From the IMG/VR virus record IMGVR_UViG_3300009376_001132, positions 1 through 64,000 of that record: 64,000 nt of DNA; one strand, written 5' to 3'. The notes under the pieces were generated by a model. That model was given only the letters and a program-made list of their open reading frames with translations, was not told the DNA's origin and did not search any database. Shown here in pieces: positions 26,422 through 35,446 of this stretch. Position 1 is the stretch's first letter, and each line of letters begins with the position of its first letter. Both the position numbers and the translations under genes were made by a program. The DNA is from a virus.

Positions 26422-27765
26422 TTACACCCTCTCGAAGAAGTTGTCAACAACTTTTTCAATATAATCCAACTTTTGGTCGGTTATCCCAATGAAGGTTCCC
26501 ATAAAAAAAGTATCAACGGTAGCAACGTGAGCGTTTGGAAATCTTTCTATAAGGTTTTCATATTTAGAAGCATATTCCTTATATGCTGGGTGGTATAAGC
26601 AGTTACCTGTGAAATATGATCTTGTCTGGATCTTGTGTTCTTCCAGATACTCAACCAAATCCTGTTTTGTGAACTTGTTGTTTTGTTTTACTGTCGTCAT
26701 AAACCCAAACCAACAGGGATCTGATTTTGGAGTTGCAGTTGGAAGCATAAAATATTCGTTATATTTTGAAAATATTTCCTTGAGGCGAAGAAAGTTCTTG
26801 CGCCGAGCAGAATCCATTGATGGAAGTTTTTCTATTTGTTCAAGTCCTATTGCTGACTGAAGCTCTAATGGTTTTAGATTAAAGCCTACCTCATCAAACA
26901 CATATCGATGATCATAAACAAAACTCTGATTGCCATCTCTTAACCACTCTCTAAATCTGTTTCCACAGGCTGTGCCGTCTGTAACATCTCCTGGCTTTTT
27001 CTCGTTGCAGTAACAAGCACGACCCCAATCTCTAAAGCTTGCCAGAACCCTTCGGATTCTTGGGTCATCTGTTGCTACAAAACCTCCTTCCCCCATTGTC
27101 ATATGGTGCGCTGGATAAAACGAACACGAAGAGGCATGGCCAAAAGACCCCAAAGGTTTTCCGTCATAAAAAGACCCCAAGGCATCGCACGAATCTTCTA
27201 GAAATATTAGATCATATTTCTCAACCAAACTCATAACCCTGTCCATATCTGGTGGGTTTCCTAAAACGTGAGCGAACATTAGTCCTTTTATGTCTTTGTC
27301 TGTTTCTAATAATCTTTCTACTTCGTCTAAATTTAGATTAAGAGATGGTAAGTCAACATCAACAAATACTGGCTCGAATCCTGCCTGAATAATAGGATTA
27401 ATCGTAGTAGGGAAACAAACTACAGGCGTGATGATTTTACTCCCCTTTGGGAGGTGATATTTCTTCATAAACTTTTGCTTGCTTGTAAAGGCATGTACCA
27501 TTACAAGATTAGCAGAACTGCCAGAATTTGTCAGAATTCCGTACCTCTTGCCCAGGTGCGATGGAAATCTATTCTCAAATTCCCTAGATCTTTTTCCTAT
27601 AACAAGCCATCCGTCCAGTAGTGTTTCTACGGCGGCCGCATACTCATCCGAAGAAAAATTAGGACCAGAATAATTAATCCAATCACCCTCCTCCCATGAT
27701 TTTTTGAGGAGATTTTCTTCTGCGTACTCTCTTACAAGTGAAAGTATCTCTTCTAGCTTATTCAC
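26422..27765 (-). CDS. RfbH/E1-type 3-dehydratase (PLP, Lys replaced by His)
   Basis: The 447-residue DegT-fold protein has SFYPAHHMTMGEGG at residues 216-229, so the PLP lysine is replaced by His (His220/221), matching CDP-4-keto-6-deoxyglucose 3-dehydratase (RfbH, YerE1). Cysteines of the [2Fe-2S] site are present: LEDSCDALG, then GRACYC and TACGNRF, in a spacing somewhat different from classical E1. LEDSCDALG also supplies the PLP-binding Asp. A dedicated E3 reductase is not seen in the window. With RmlB-like and acetolactate-synthase-like neighbours it resembles the yersiniose route to 4-C-branched 3,6-dideoxy sugars. Confidence 0.85.
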   Translation of the reverse strand: MNKLEEILSLVREYAEENLLKKSWEEGDWINYSGPNFSSDEYAAAVETLLDGWLVIGKRSREFENRFPSHLGKRYGILTNSGSSANLVMVHAFTSKQKFMKKYHLPKGSKIITPVVCFPTTINPIIQAGFEPVFVDVDLPSLNLNLDEVERLLETDKDIKGLMFAHVLGNPPDMDRVMSLVEKYDLIFLEDSCDALGSFYDGKPLGSFGHASSCSFYPAHHMTMGEGGFVATDDPRIRRVLASFRDWGRACYCNEKKPGDVTDGTACGNRFREWLRDGNQSFVYDHRYVFDEVGFNLKPLELQSAIGLEQIEKLPSMDSARRKNFLRLKEIFSKYNEYFMLPTATPKSDPCWFGFMTTVKQNNKFTKQDLVEYLEEHKIQTRSYFTGNCLYHPAYKEYASKYENLIERFPNAHVATVDTFFMGTFIGITDQKLDYIEKVVDNFFERV

Positions 27766-28588
27766 TTAATCTTTCCGTCAAATTTCTCAACCCTACAACA
27801 AGACCCTGTAGGTCAAGACCAAGAGTTTCCAATTTATCACTACACCCAGTATAGGTGTTTGCAAACCCATCTTCTTCTAATATTATATCAGAACTAGAAT
27901 TTGTTAAAGTTACAATCTCTGCTGCTATATTCCTTAATGTATGTTTTTCTTTGTAGCATATGTTGATATTTTCATAATCTTTCCCTGGATCATTTTCCAA
28001 ATAGTGACGAACAACAGTTGCCACGTCATCTGATGAAACAAAATCCATCATCTTATTTTTATGAATTAATATTGGCTCTCCTTTTAAAGCCCTTAAAATG
28101 GAAGATTTTATAAACCTAGTTTTTGCTTCATGAAACCCAAAGCACCCGAACAACCTAAGATTATAAACATCAAACAATTTATCGCACTCACGGGCGATTA
28201 TGTTTTTCGACATCCCATAATAATCAGAGGGTGTAAATGAGTAAATTCTGTTTTCTTGGTATTTGTATATATCAGCATTTTTTCCGAAAGCTGCCCCAGA
28301 ACAGAAGTTGATTAGTTTTCCAAAAGAATGCCTGTTTGCTACCAAATTATTAAACATCGAAATGTTGTCAACAAAGGTTTGGAGAGTATCTGTTTCGTTT
28401 CTTCTGCCTCCGATTATGGCAGTGTGTACGACGGCATCAAACCTGTTTTGTTGCAAGAATATTCTTACAGACTGACTGTCCGTTAAGTTTACTTCTTTTC
28501 TTCCGGCACAAGTTATATCAAGATCGTCAAATTTCTCGTATAACTCTTTTGCTAAAAAACCGTTTCGCCCAGTTATTAGGACCTTCAT
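27758..28588 (-). CDS. RmlD-like NAD-dependent reductase/epimerase
   Basis: A 276-residue extended SDR of the short RmlD type: LITGRNGFLAKELYEKF is the nucleotide-binding motif, INFCSGAAFGKN the Ser strand and YYGMSKNIIARECD the Tyr-Lys pair, followed by LRLFGCFG. RmlD/YerF-like reductases reduce the C4 or branch keto group at the end of deoxysugar pathways. The gene is between the RfbH-like and PanB genes with overlaps, so it probably completes the branched sugar made by the neighbouring enzymes. Exact substrate unknown. Confidence 0.75.
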   Translation of the reverse strand: MKVLITGRNGFLAKELYEKFDDLDITCAGRKEVNLTDSQSVRIFLQQNRFDAVVHTAIIGGRRNETDTLQTFVDNISMFNNLVANRHSFGKLINFCSGAAFGKNADIYKYQENRIYSFTPSDYYGMSKNIIARECDKLFDVYNLRLFGCFGFHEAKTRFIKSSILRALKGEPILIHKNKMMDFVSSDDVATVVRHYLENDPGKDYENINICYKEKHTLRNIAAEIVTLTNSSSDIILEEDGFANTYTGCSDKLETLGLDLQGLVVGLRNLTERLSE

Positions 28589-29523
28589 TTTTTATTATTG
28601 AAAATATCTTCTTTAGGGGTTACTGTGTTTGGAGTTGGACTATGGTTAGTTGGAAATCCTTGATCGGTTTCATACTTCCATTTTGCATTAGAAAGAAGTT
28701 TCTCAAGCTCCTCATCTTTAATTTCATAGAAGTTTTCTTCTGAGGGAAACACTCCATTGCGAACTTCTTCGGCATATTGTTCCAAAGCCGTTTGAATAAT
28801 GGCTCCAGCCTCGCAGTATCTCTTAACAAACTTGGACTTAAACTCCCAAAATAACCCAACCAAGTCGTGCATAATAACAAGCTGACCATCCACCAAATCC
28901 CCAGCGCCAATACCATACACCGGGATGCTCAACTCTTTCGCTACTGCTTGTGCTGATTCTCTTGGCATCGCCTCTAACAGAAGGAAGGCACATCCGGCCT
29001 CTTGTAGTTCGAGTGCTTGATTAAGAATAATTTCTGTGCTCTCCGCAGTTTTTCCCTGAACTCTATAGCCACCTAACTTTGCTCTTGTGTGAGGGGTGAG
29101 ACCTAAGTGACTCTGAACGAGAATTCCGGCATCAGCAATTGCTTTGATACGATCCACCATCGCTCCCTCGACTTTGACAGAATCCATGCCAGCCCGAATA
29201 AACCGACCAGCATTATGTACTGCTTCGCTGTTTGAAGCTTGATAAGACATGTAAGGCATGTCTCCCACCAGAAAAGCACTCTTGGCTCCACGGGCAACTG
29301 CTTCGGCGTGCAGAATCATAGCGTCCATTGTAACTGGTATAGTTGTTTTATGACCCAAGGTGGTCATCCCTAAAGAATCGCCAACAAGTATCCCATCAAC
29401 TCCCGCCTTGTCAGCGAGTAGTGCCTGTGGATAATCATAGGCGGTCACAAATACAGATTTCTTTTCTTGTCTCTTGTGCCTCCTTAGTGTTAAAATAGTT
29501 GTCTTTTTTGGGTCGGTTGCCAT
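28585..29523 (-). CDS. panB: ketopantoate hydroxymethyltransferase family protein
   Basis: The 312-residue TIM-barrel protein closely fits PanB: VTAYDYPQALLADKAGVDGILVGDSLGM (Mg-binding Asp), MPYMSYQASNSEAV, VKVEGAMVDRIKAI, QSHLGLTPH, LLLEAMPRESAQ and PVYGIGAGDLVDGQL. PanB adds a hydroxymethyl group from 5,10-methylene-tetrahydrofolate to 2-oxoisovalerate. The last ~35 residues are a non-conserved tail. No PanC, PanE or PanD is visible, and its operon partners are an acetolactate-synthase-like enzyme and sugar SDRs, so it may act on a 2-oxo acid destined for a sugar branch rather than on coenzyme A synthesis. The overlap with the downstream SDR is 4 bases. Confidence 0.88.
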   Translation of the reverse strand: MATDPKKTTILTLRRHKRQEKKSVFVTAYDYPQALLADKAGVDGILVGDSLGMTTLGHKTTIPVTMDAMILHAEAVARGAKSAFLVGDMPYMSYQASNSEAVHNAGRFIRAGMDSVKVEGAMVDRIKAIADAGILVQSHLGLTPHTRAKLGGYRVQGKTAESTEIILNQALELQEAGCAFLLLEAMPRESAQAVAKELSIPVYGIGAGDLVDGQLVIMHDLVGLFWEFKSKFVKRYCEAGAIIQTALEQYAEEVRNGVFPSEENFYEIKDEELEKLLSNAKWKYETDQGFPTNHSPTPNTVTPKEDIFNNKK

Positions 29524-29526
29524 TTT

Positions 29527-31326
29527 TTATTCCTCATAGTTTATAGGCTCGATAATCATGTTATCGTAAAATTCTTCTCTAGTTAAGAGCGGATACATAT
29601 CTTCGAATGGTCTAGACACGATTCTTCCGTCTTTTGTCTTTGTCGATATAAGCGTTGGAACAACTTCTTGCCATTTTTGACACATCACCTCACACACAAC
29701 TGGACCATCATAATTCAGAACCTTTTGTATGCCATCTTCCAACCCCTCAACAGTTTCAATCTTAAAATACTTCAGCCCGTAGGCGTCGGTAATTTTTTCT
29801 ATGTCTGGAAGTGACACTCCAGAATCGCCGTCAACACCTATAAATCTGCCATCAAAAAACTTTCTCTGTGTTGTTCTGATAGACAAATATCCGTGATTGT
29901 TCCACACGAAAAGTTTTATCGGTAGGTTATAATGTTTTATTGTCTGAAGTTCTTGGATGTTTGTTTGGAAAGATCCATCGCCTGTAATTCCTATAACCTC
30001 TTTATCTCCCCTTGCAACACTAACCCCAATGGCGGCGGGGATCGTAAACCCCATGTCTGCTTGTGCTCCAGACGTTACATATCTTTGTTCTTTTTTAATA
30101 TCCAGAAATTGAGAAGGAACATAGTATGCGGATCCTGCATCAGATACAACAACCGAGTCATCTTTATTCTGCCTTGAGAGATGATCCATAAAATAATATA
30201 GATCTATTCCTTCTTTGTCTTTGCTCCATTCCGGATTACATACTCTCCAGTTTTTCTTCCACCTCAAACATGTGTCTGACCATTCTTTGGTAACCTTTTT
30301 ATTAAACTTTATAATTTCTAAAAAGTTCTTAGCATCGGAGCCAATCAGTTTATCTATTTTGATTGTGTTTTTCCGGTGTTCTTCTCTGTCAATATCTACA
30401 ACTACGATCTTTGCCTCTCTAGCGAAGGTCTCATAATTATACCCAGTCACAGGAACACCTAAGCGAGTACCGATAGTTATCAAAAGATCCGAGTTTTGCA
30501 TTGCGAAATTTGCTGCACGATTCCCTTTGATTCCAACCCTCCCGATCATCAAGGGGTGATCACTCTCTAGTAGATCAACGCCAAGAAAAGTAGCTACCGT
30601 GGGTATATTATATTTTTCAACAAATGTTTTGAGTTGTTCCGTGGCATCAGCTAGGCGAACACCGTTCCCAACTAAAACCACTGGGCGTTCGGCTTTATCA
30701 AACATCTCAGATAAGGATTCGCACTCGCTTGGGGTTATTTTTTTCTTTATGTGGTTATTTCTCCTAATGGGATAAGAAAGACAATCATCAACGTCAATAA
30801 AAGCCCCCTGTACATCCAATGGGATATCTAGCCAAACTGGTCCGGGGCGTCCTTCACTGGCGATATGAATTGCTTTTTCTACCTCAAACTTTACCCTGTT
30901 TGGGTCTGTTATCATAATTGCATATTTACATATCGGTCTTACTACATCAACGATATTAGCCTCTTGGACACCTAGTTGTCTTAGTGGTACGTTTATATTA
31001 TGAGTAGTTTGTGATTTATTTACTTGTCCCGATATAAACAAGCATTTGACATTATCTTGCCACGCTTCCAATAATCCAGTCAGAGCGTTAGTGCTGCCAC
31101 AACCAGTGGTCACTATTGATACACCAAAATTGTTAGTGTATTTTCCATAGCCTACCGCACCCATGGCGCAAGCCTGTTCGTGGTGATTACAAATAGCTCT
31201 TAGATTTGGGTGTTTTGCAATACAATCATTGAGGAACATTGCACCGCCGCCGGTAAGAGTAAAAACATCCCTTACACCAAGTTCATCAATTTTGTTAGCA
31301 ATATAGTCAACAACTCTTACTTTCAC
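29527..31326 (-). CDS. acetolactate-synthase-like ThDP enzyme (YerE-like candidate)
   Basis: The 599-residue three-domain ThDP enzyme has the Pyr domain Glu in ICNHHEQACAMGAVGYGK, a middle domain with VVLVGNGVRLADA, and a PP domain with VIGITGDGSFQTNIQELQTIKHYNLPIKLFVWNNHGY (GDG to NN). It is a little longer than acetohydroxyacid synthases. The GTG start at 31326 overlaps the upstream stop as GTGA; an ATG upstream at 31440 lies inside the GT2 gene. In yersiniose synthesis, YerE, an AHAS relative, transfers an acetyl unit from pyruvate to a 3,6-dideoxy-4-keto sugar. The RfbH-like and RmlB-like neighbours support that role here; an amino-acid role is less likely. Confidence 0.82.
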   Translation of the reverse strand: MKVRVVDYIANKIDELGVRDVFTLTGGGAMFLNDCIAKHPNLRAICNHHEQACAMGAVGYGKYTNNFGVSIVTTGCGSTNALTGLLEAWQDNVKCLFISGQVNKSQTTHNINVPLRQLGVQEANIVDVVRPICKYAIMITDPNRVKFEVEKAIHIASEGRPGPVWLDIPLDVQGAFIDVDDCLSYPIRRNNHIKKKITPSECESLSEMFDKAERPVVLVGNGVRLADATEQLKTFVEKYNIPTVATFLGVDLLESDHPLMIGRVGIKGNRAANFAMQNSDLLITIGTRLGVPVTGYNYETFAREAKIVVVDIDREEHRKNTIKIDKLIGSDAKNFLEIIKFNKKVTKEWSDTCLRWKKNWRVCNPEWSKDKEGIDLYYFMDHLSRQNKDDSVVVSDAGSAYYVPSQFLDIKKEQRYVTSGAQADMGFTIPAAIGVSVARGDKEVIGITGDGSFQTNIQELQTIKHYNLPIKLFVWNNHGYLSIRTTQRKFFDGRFIGVDGDSGVSLPDIEKITDAYGLKYFKIETVEGLEDGIQKVLNYDGPVVCEVMCQKWQEVVPTLISTKTKDGRIVSRPFEDMYPLLTREEFYDNMIIEPINYEE

Positions 31327-32057
31327 ATTCCCCACTTTTCTCTCCATTGATTCTGGAGCATAAAGTCGTAATTTAGAGGTTGTTTTTGCATCCCCCATGT
31401 TGCCTGGTCTTGGTGCCAGCGATAATAATACCCAAGCCACTCCCCGACAGGATGGATATAAACGTCATTATCAGCCAAATTAAAATAAAGATCATAATCG
31501 GCAGCCCCAAGATATTCGCTAGCCAGCCATCTTACAATTCCTTTTCCGTGAAGCTCTGTTTTATAAACTACGGACGGAGTTGTTACTGGACATCTTTGCA
31601 GCAGGAGTTCTTTAAATTCCTCTATACTTGAATAAATGTGAGAAACATCTTGGTCGATCAAATTTGACTTATCGTCTATGCCTTTAATTCCGCTTTGTAA
31701 AACCAAAATGGTTTCTTCGGATTCTAAAATCTTTTTCATGAAATTTGATACATAATCTTCCGAAATATAGTCGTCTGATCCTAGAATTGTAAAATATTCA
31801 CCAGTAGCCAGAGACAAAGCTGCCTCAACTGGTTCTTCCCAGGAAAATGGGTATAAATTTGGGGCAGTATCAATTAGGAGTTCTGGGAACTCTTCTTGTA
31901 TTTTTTCGGCGATTTCCAAGCTGTCATCACCGCTGTCATTATCTACAAAAATAACCTCAAAATTATCATAAGTTTGAGATAAGGCAGACCTCAAACACTT
32001 TTCGATATACTTTTCCGAATTATAACAAGGTATTATAATTGTAACTTTTGGATTCAT
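31323..32057 (-). CDS. family 2 glycosyltransferase
   Basis: The 244-residue GT-A protein begins PKVTIIIPCYNSEKYIEKCL and has VIFVDNDSGDDSLEIAEK and YFTILGSDDYIS (DxD-type metal site) as in GT2 transferases. The C-terminal part holds PVTTPSVVYKTEL and GYYYRWHQD. There is no membrane anchor. The ATG at 32057 overlaps the upstream stop as ATGA, while an in-frame start at 32144 falls within the upstream gene. The donor is probably one of the sugars made by this cluster. Confidence 0.85.
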   Translation of the reverse strand: MNPKVTIIIPCYNSEKYIEKCLRSALSQTYDNFEVIFVDNDSGDDSLEIAEKIQEEFPELLIDTAPNLYPFSWEEPVEAALSLATGEYFTILGSDDYISEDYVSNFMKKILESEETILVLQSGIKGIDDKSNLIDQDVSHIYSSIEEFKELLLQRCPVTTPSVVYKTELHGKGIVRWLASEYLGAADYDLYFNLADNDVYIHPVGEWLGYYYRWHQDQATWGMQKQPLNYDFMLQNQWREKWGM

Positions 32058-32899
32058 AATAATTTCTCCAAAACCAAATCTGGTATTGTTTCTCTTTTCT
32101 GCTTCATCAAGCTTATAAGCTCTTCTCCTTTTAATTTGAACCACTCTTCACTTGTGGCACCAAGCTTCTTACTTGTTAAAACAGTCATGCCGGCCATTCT
32201 GCACTCAACAACGACACGGCACAAGGTCTCCAGTGTTTCAGGTAAAAATATGAAGTATTTATTATCTGTCAATCGATTTAAAAATTCCCTATAAGGTAGT
32301 TCTCCAACAAGATCATATTCTAATTTATTTCTGTGACAATAAGCTTTAGCTAGCGAAGTATTTTTTATAGGATTGTGCGAGTCCCATATCGAATATCTTT
32401 CCTTTTTCTCCTTGTGGAATAAAGATGATAACATATCTAAAATTTCGAGGCTCCAGAGGTTTCCCCCAAGCGAATGTACATTTCCTGTTTTTATGTTTTT
32501 TTCTACAACCTCAGCATGTAAACTACTTTGACAAAAAACGGCTCTTGCATTTTTATAGAAATCAAGATTTACAATATTTTCATCCGGCGCTAGATAATTT
32601 TCGAAAACAGATGGATCTCTAGTTGTCAAATATTTGTGATCATGTTCATAAATCACATAATCATGCTTCTCCTGAAGGTGTTGCTTTACTTCTTCCGGCA
32701 GTTTTATGAAATTGGAGACGATAAATTTTGCGTCATTCTGCCAATGTTGTAAAAATTCTAAATTGACATTTTCGCTTTTAACAGTCAGAACCTCATGTCC
32801 TTTTTCTCTCAATATCCCAATGAGTTCTTGGTTATTAAGTTCTCCACCGCCGAGCCACTCTTCTGCAAATATATCGGCAATGAATAATATCTTACTCAT
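32054..32899 (-). CDS. GT4-like glycosyltransferase
   Basis: A 281-residue protein with a GT-B look: SKILFIADIFAEEWLGGGELNNQELIGIL (Gly-rich N-terminal acceptor site), SIWDSHNPIKNT and YDLVGELPYREFLNRL in the middle, and the C-terminal FLPETLETLCRVVVECRMAGMTVLTSKKLGA that is the EGxP/E-x7-E-like nucleotide-sugar-binding segment of GT4. It is shorter than typical GT4 enzymes (~350-400). It overlaps its neighbours, so it belongs to the transferase block at the upstream end of the cluster. Confidence 0.72.
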   Translation of the reverse strand: MSKILFIADIFAEEWLGGGELNNQELIGILREKGHEVLTVKSENVNLEFLQHWQNDAKFIVSNFIKLPEEVKQHLQEKHDYVIYEHDHKYLTTRDPSVFENYLAPDENIVNLDFYKNARAVFCQSSLHAEVVEKNIKTGNVHSLGGNLWSLEILDMLSSLFHKEKKERYSIWDSHNPIKNTSLAKAYCHRNKLEYDLVGELPYREFLNRLTDNKYFIFLPETLETLCRVVVECRMAGMTVLTSKKLGATSEEWFKLKGEELISLMKQKRETIPDLVLEKLL

Positions 32900-34169
32900 G
32901 CACTTGTATTTCAGATGCTAGACCATCTAGAAAATCTTCTAACTCAGCAACATCTTCAGGGTATACATCTAATACTTCTTCTACAACTTTTTCGAACATT
33001 TTCGTTTGATCAAGTCTCTTCTCTAAGGATTTTTGAAGCTTTCCTGCTACAATCTTTCTGCTCTTGTAGGCTTCTATGGTTCCTCTTAGGGCTTTTTTAT
33101 AAGCCGCCTCATCTGAATAGCACCACTGTGAATCTGCTTCTACAACATTTTCCCAGACAGCTTCTTGTGGGACCTTATCTAATTTATACTTTACTTTTGT
33201 AAACATTGGTGTCCTTTTTAGTCTACCTGATTTTTTATTTTTAATGTTGTCGTAAAGGAAGTCAACTTGTCCAGACCAGGCGGGAGCTATGACGGGCAAA
33301 CCACTACAAGCAGCCTCAAAAATAGGAAGACCGAATCCTTCCCCGTGGGTTATTGTTGCATACGCATGAATATTTGGATGCTTATATAGAGAATTCATCT
33401 CTTCCTCAGTCATATTTCCGTGAAGAAGAAAAACTCTACATTTTCTGTGTGGAACTCCGTGAACTGCTTGACTAAGCAACATCTTCACTTTATTGCGGTC
33501 TAAAACGCTGTTATTCATGTGGTGGGCTTTTACAACCAATCCGACATCTTCTTCATTTTTAAATTCCTCAACAAACCAACGAATAGTATTCATAAGGTTT
33601 TTACGAGGTCCAATCTGAGCACAGGTTAAAAAATTAAACTTTGTATCCAGCTTTATTTTCTTGTGGCTGGATTTATCTGCTTTAATATCTCTAAATGGAT
33701 AAGAAATCACAGAAACTGGTTTTGTAAGTTTTATAATATGCTCTTTTCCATCTTCAGTCTTAACTGTGTGAGACGGGTTTTTTAAGGTATTTTTGGCGTG
33801 CTCAGAGGTAACAAAAATCTTATCCATGAAATTACTGCTGTGAATCCACTGAGCCGAAGCATAAGTTGTTTCAATAGCAGCCGTGACTCCAATATTCTTT
33901 TCTGCTAAATTCTCCCACTCATTTGGGATTAATACCTGAAGCGACAAATCAAATTTGCCTTGGAACTGCTGCAACTTGTTTACACAAGTTTCGAAATTTT
34001 TGGTTTCCTCAGAGGAATCAAGATTCCAGCTTGACTGCCCCCAATTAGTCGGATGTACAAAAATATCAAAAAGATCCGGACGACTATTTAGTGCCCTAAA
34101 CATATATCTTGTATGCTCGCCATAACCGCTTCTACTAAAAATTGGTCCTTTTATTAAGACTTTTATCAT
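32892..34169 (-). CDS. GT4 family glycosyltransferase
   Basis: The 425-residue GT-B protein has KGPIFSRSGYGEHTRYMFRAL at the N-terminus, FLTCAQIGPRKNLMNTIRWF (the start of the second Rossmann domain) and ATITHGEGFGLPIFEAACSGLPVIAPAWSG (E-x7-E motif with catalytic/donor Glu), which are the GT4 signatures. The last ~90 residues are highly charged and helical. It is likely to extend the glycan using NDP-sugars from the pathway genes. It overlaps the neighbouring transferases by 4-8 bases. Confidence 0.85.
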   Translation of the reverse strand: MIKVLIKGPIFSRSGYGEHTRYMFRALNSRPDLFDIFVHPTNWGQSSWNLDSSEETKNFETCVNKLQQFQGKFDLSLQVLIPNEWENLAEKNIGVTAAIETTYASAQWIHSSNFMDKIFVTSEHAKNTLKNPSHTVKTEDGKEHIIKLTKPVSVISYPFRDIKADKSSHKKIKLDTKFNFLTCAQIGPRKNLMNTIRWFVEEFKNEEDVGLVVKAHHMNNSVLDRNKVKMLLSQAVHGVPHRKCRVFLLHGNMTEEEMNSLYKHPNIHAYATITHGEGFGLPIFEAACSGLPVIAPAWSGQVDFLYDNIKNKKSGRLKRTPMFTKVKYKLDKVPQEAVWENVVEADSQWCYSDEAAYKKALRGTIEAYKSRKIVAGKLQKSLEKRLDQTKMFEKVVEEVLDVYPEDVAELEDFLDGLASEIQVHE

Positions 34170-35434
34170 AATTCAATAAACTCCCAGGCTTCGTGATTCT
34201 TTCTTGTTTCCCAAGATCCGCTCTCTTCATGAACTCTTAACATGAAATCGATCCACTGTTTATTAAAAGTCTCAAAATTATAGTTCTTTTTAACGTGTTC
34301 CATGCCCATTCGCCCCATCTCTTGCCTCTCTTCTTCTGTCGCATAATATATCTTTTTAAGAGCATCAACGAAAACTTCCTCGTTTATTCTATCTTCATAG
34401 ATATATGGGACTTGCTGTGAACCAATAACGGCTCGGGAAGTAGGTTCAATTCCAACCCCAAAGAAGTTCTCTCCGTCGGTCACCTGCTCTTGGAGTCCTC
34501 CAGTCATTGTCGCAACAACAGGGGTTCCACAAGACAAAGATTCCAACGTGGACAGCCCAAAACCTTCTGCATCCGAAATATTTATCGTGCAATCTACAAG
34601 ATTATAGAAAATTGCCAGTTGTTGAGGTTGCACTTTTTCTTTCGAGAAATGTATCTGACCTTTCATTAGTCCAAGTTCGTGGGCTAAAAACTCTAAAGGT
34701 TGTCCATGTGGGTCGCTTGGGTCGGTATGTAATATCAGTGTTGCTTTATCGTGTCCCACCTCATCACAGAAGGACTTCCACCACCAAACTAAAGAACCAC
34801 TCATTTTTCTTCTAGCGTTTCTGTTGTTCCAAAAGCAGACAAACTTATTTTCCAAATTATTGTCTTTTCTTATTTGCCTCAACATTGCCATTTCTTCTGG
34901 CAATGTGTGTTTCCGAAATACCACTGAATTTACAGCATGTGGGATATATTCCTCTGGAACATCTGGTGCAACTTCTTTTACTATGTTGCTTGTAACTTTT
35001 GAAATGGTTGCAATATAATCATTTGATCTATAAAATGGAGCATTAAACCTAGGGCTTGGACCATTATCCCAAACATGATAATAAACCATTGGTACTGCTA
35101 ATCTTATTTCGTCCTCAAACTGCCAAAGCCATTCATAAAATCTTGGGTCTGTCATAAAATAAAGAATATCTGGCTTATATTGAGCTATCATGCTTCTTAC
35201 AATTTCTTGGTTTCCATATCCATCGACTGGGTAAATGAGCCAATCATCGAGCCACTCCTCTGTTCTAGTTACATTATAATCAGGATGCTTTATCGCCCCA
35301 CCTAAAGATATTATCTGAAATTTTCCGGTATTTAAAAGGGCTTGAATAACATATTTTGTTTGAGTTCCAACACCCGAGGGTAATAGTGGGTGATCACTAA
35401 TTGTTAAAACTTTTATCTTCTTTTTTTCTGTCAA
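34166..35434 (-). CDS. GT4 family glycosyltransferase, first gene of glycan cluster
   Basis: This 422-residue GT-B glycosyltransferase begins KVLTISDHPLLPSGVGTQTKYVIQAL, has ENKFVCFWNNRNARRKMSGSLVWWW at the second domain, and carries TINISDAEGFGLSTLESLSCGTPVVATMTGG, the E-x7-E signature. It is paralogous in layout to the next gene downstream. It is the 5'-most gene of the polysaccharide block, just downstream of the Cas4-like nuclease gene, with AGGAGGAAATTTC in front of the ATG as a strong ribosome site. No promoter could be recognised in the 12-base gap. Confidence 0.85.
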   Translation of the reverse strand: MTEKKKIKVLTISDHPLLPSGVGTQTKYVIQALLNTGKFQIISLGGAIKHPDYNVTRTEEWLDDWLIYPVDGYGNQEIVRSMIAQYKPDILYFMTDPRFYEWLWQFEDEIRLAVPMVYYHVWDNGPSPRFNAPFYRSNDYIATISKVTSNIVKEVAPDVPEEYIPHAVNSVVFRKHTLPEEMAMLRQIRKDNNLENKFVCFWNNRNARRKMSGSLVWWWKSFCDEVGHDKATLILHTDPSDPHGQPLEFLAHELGLMKGQIHFSKEKVQPQQLAIFYNLVDCTINISDAEGFGLSTLESLSCGTPVVATMTGGLQEQVTDGENFFGVGIEPTSRAVIGSQQVPYIYEDRINEEVFVDALKKIYYATEEERQEMGRMGMEHVKKNYNFETFNKQWIDFMLRVHEESGSWETRKNHEAWEFIEL

Positions 35435-35446
35435 AGAAATTTCCTC

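Noticed and set aside
31327-31440. ATG-initiated extension of the acetolactate-synthase-like gene
   Set aside because: It lies in the GT2 coding sequence; the GTGA-overlap start fits the local pattern and the family N-terminus.
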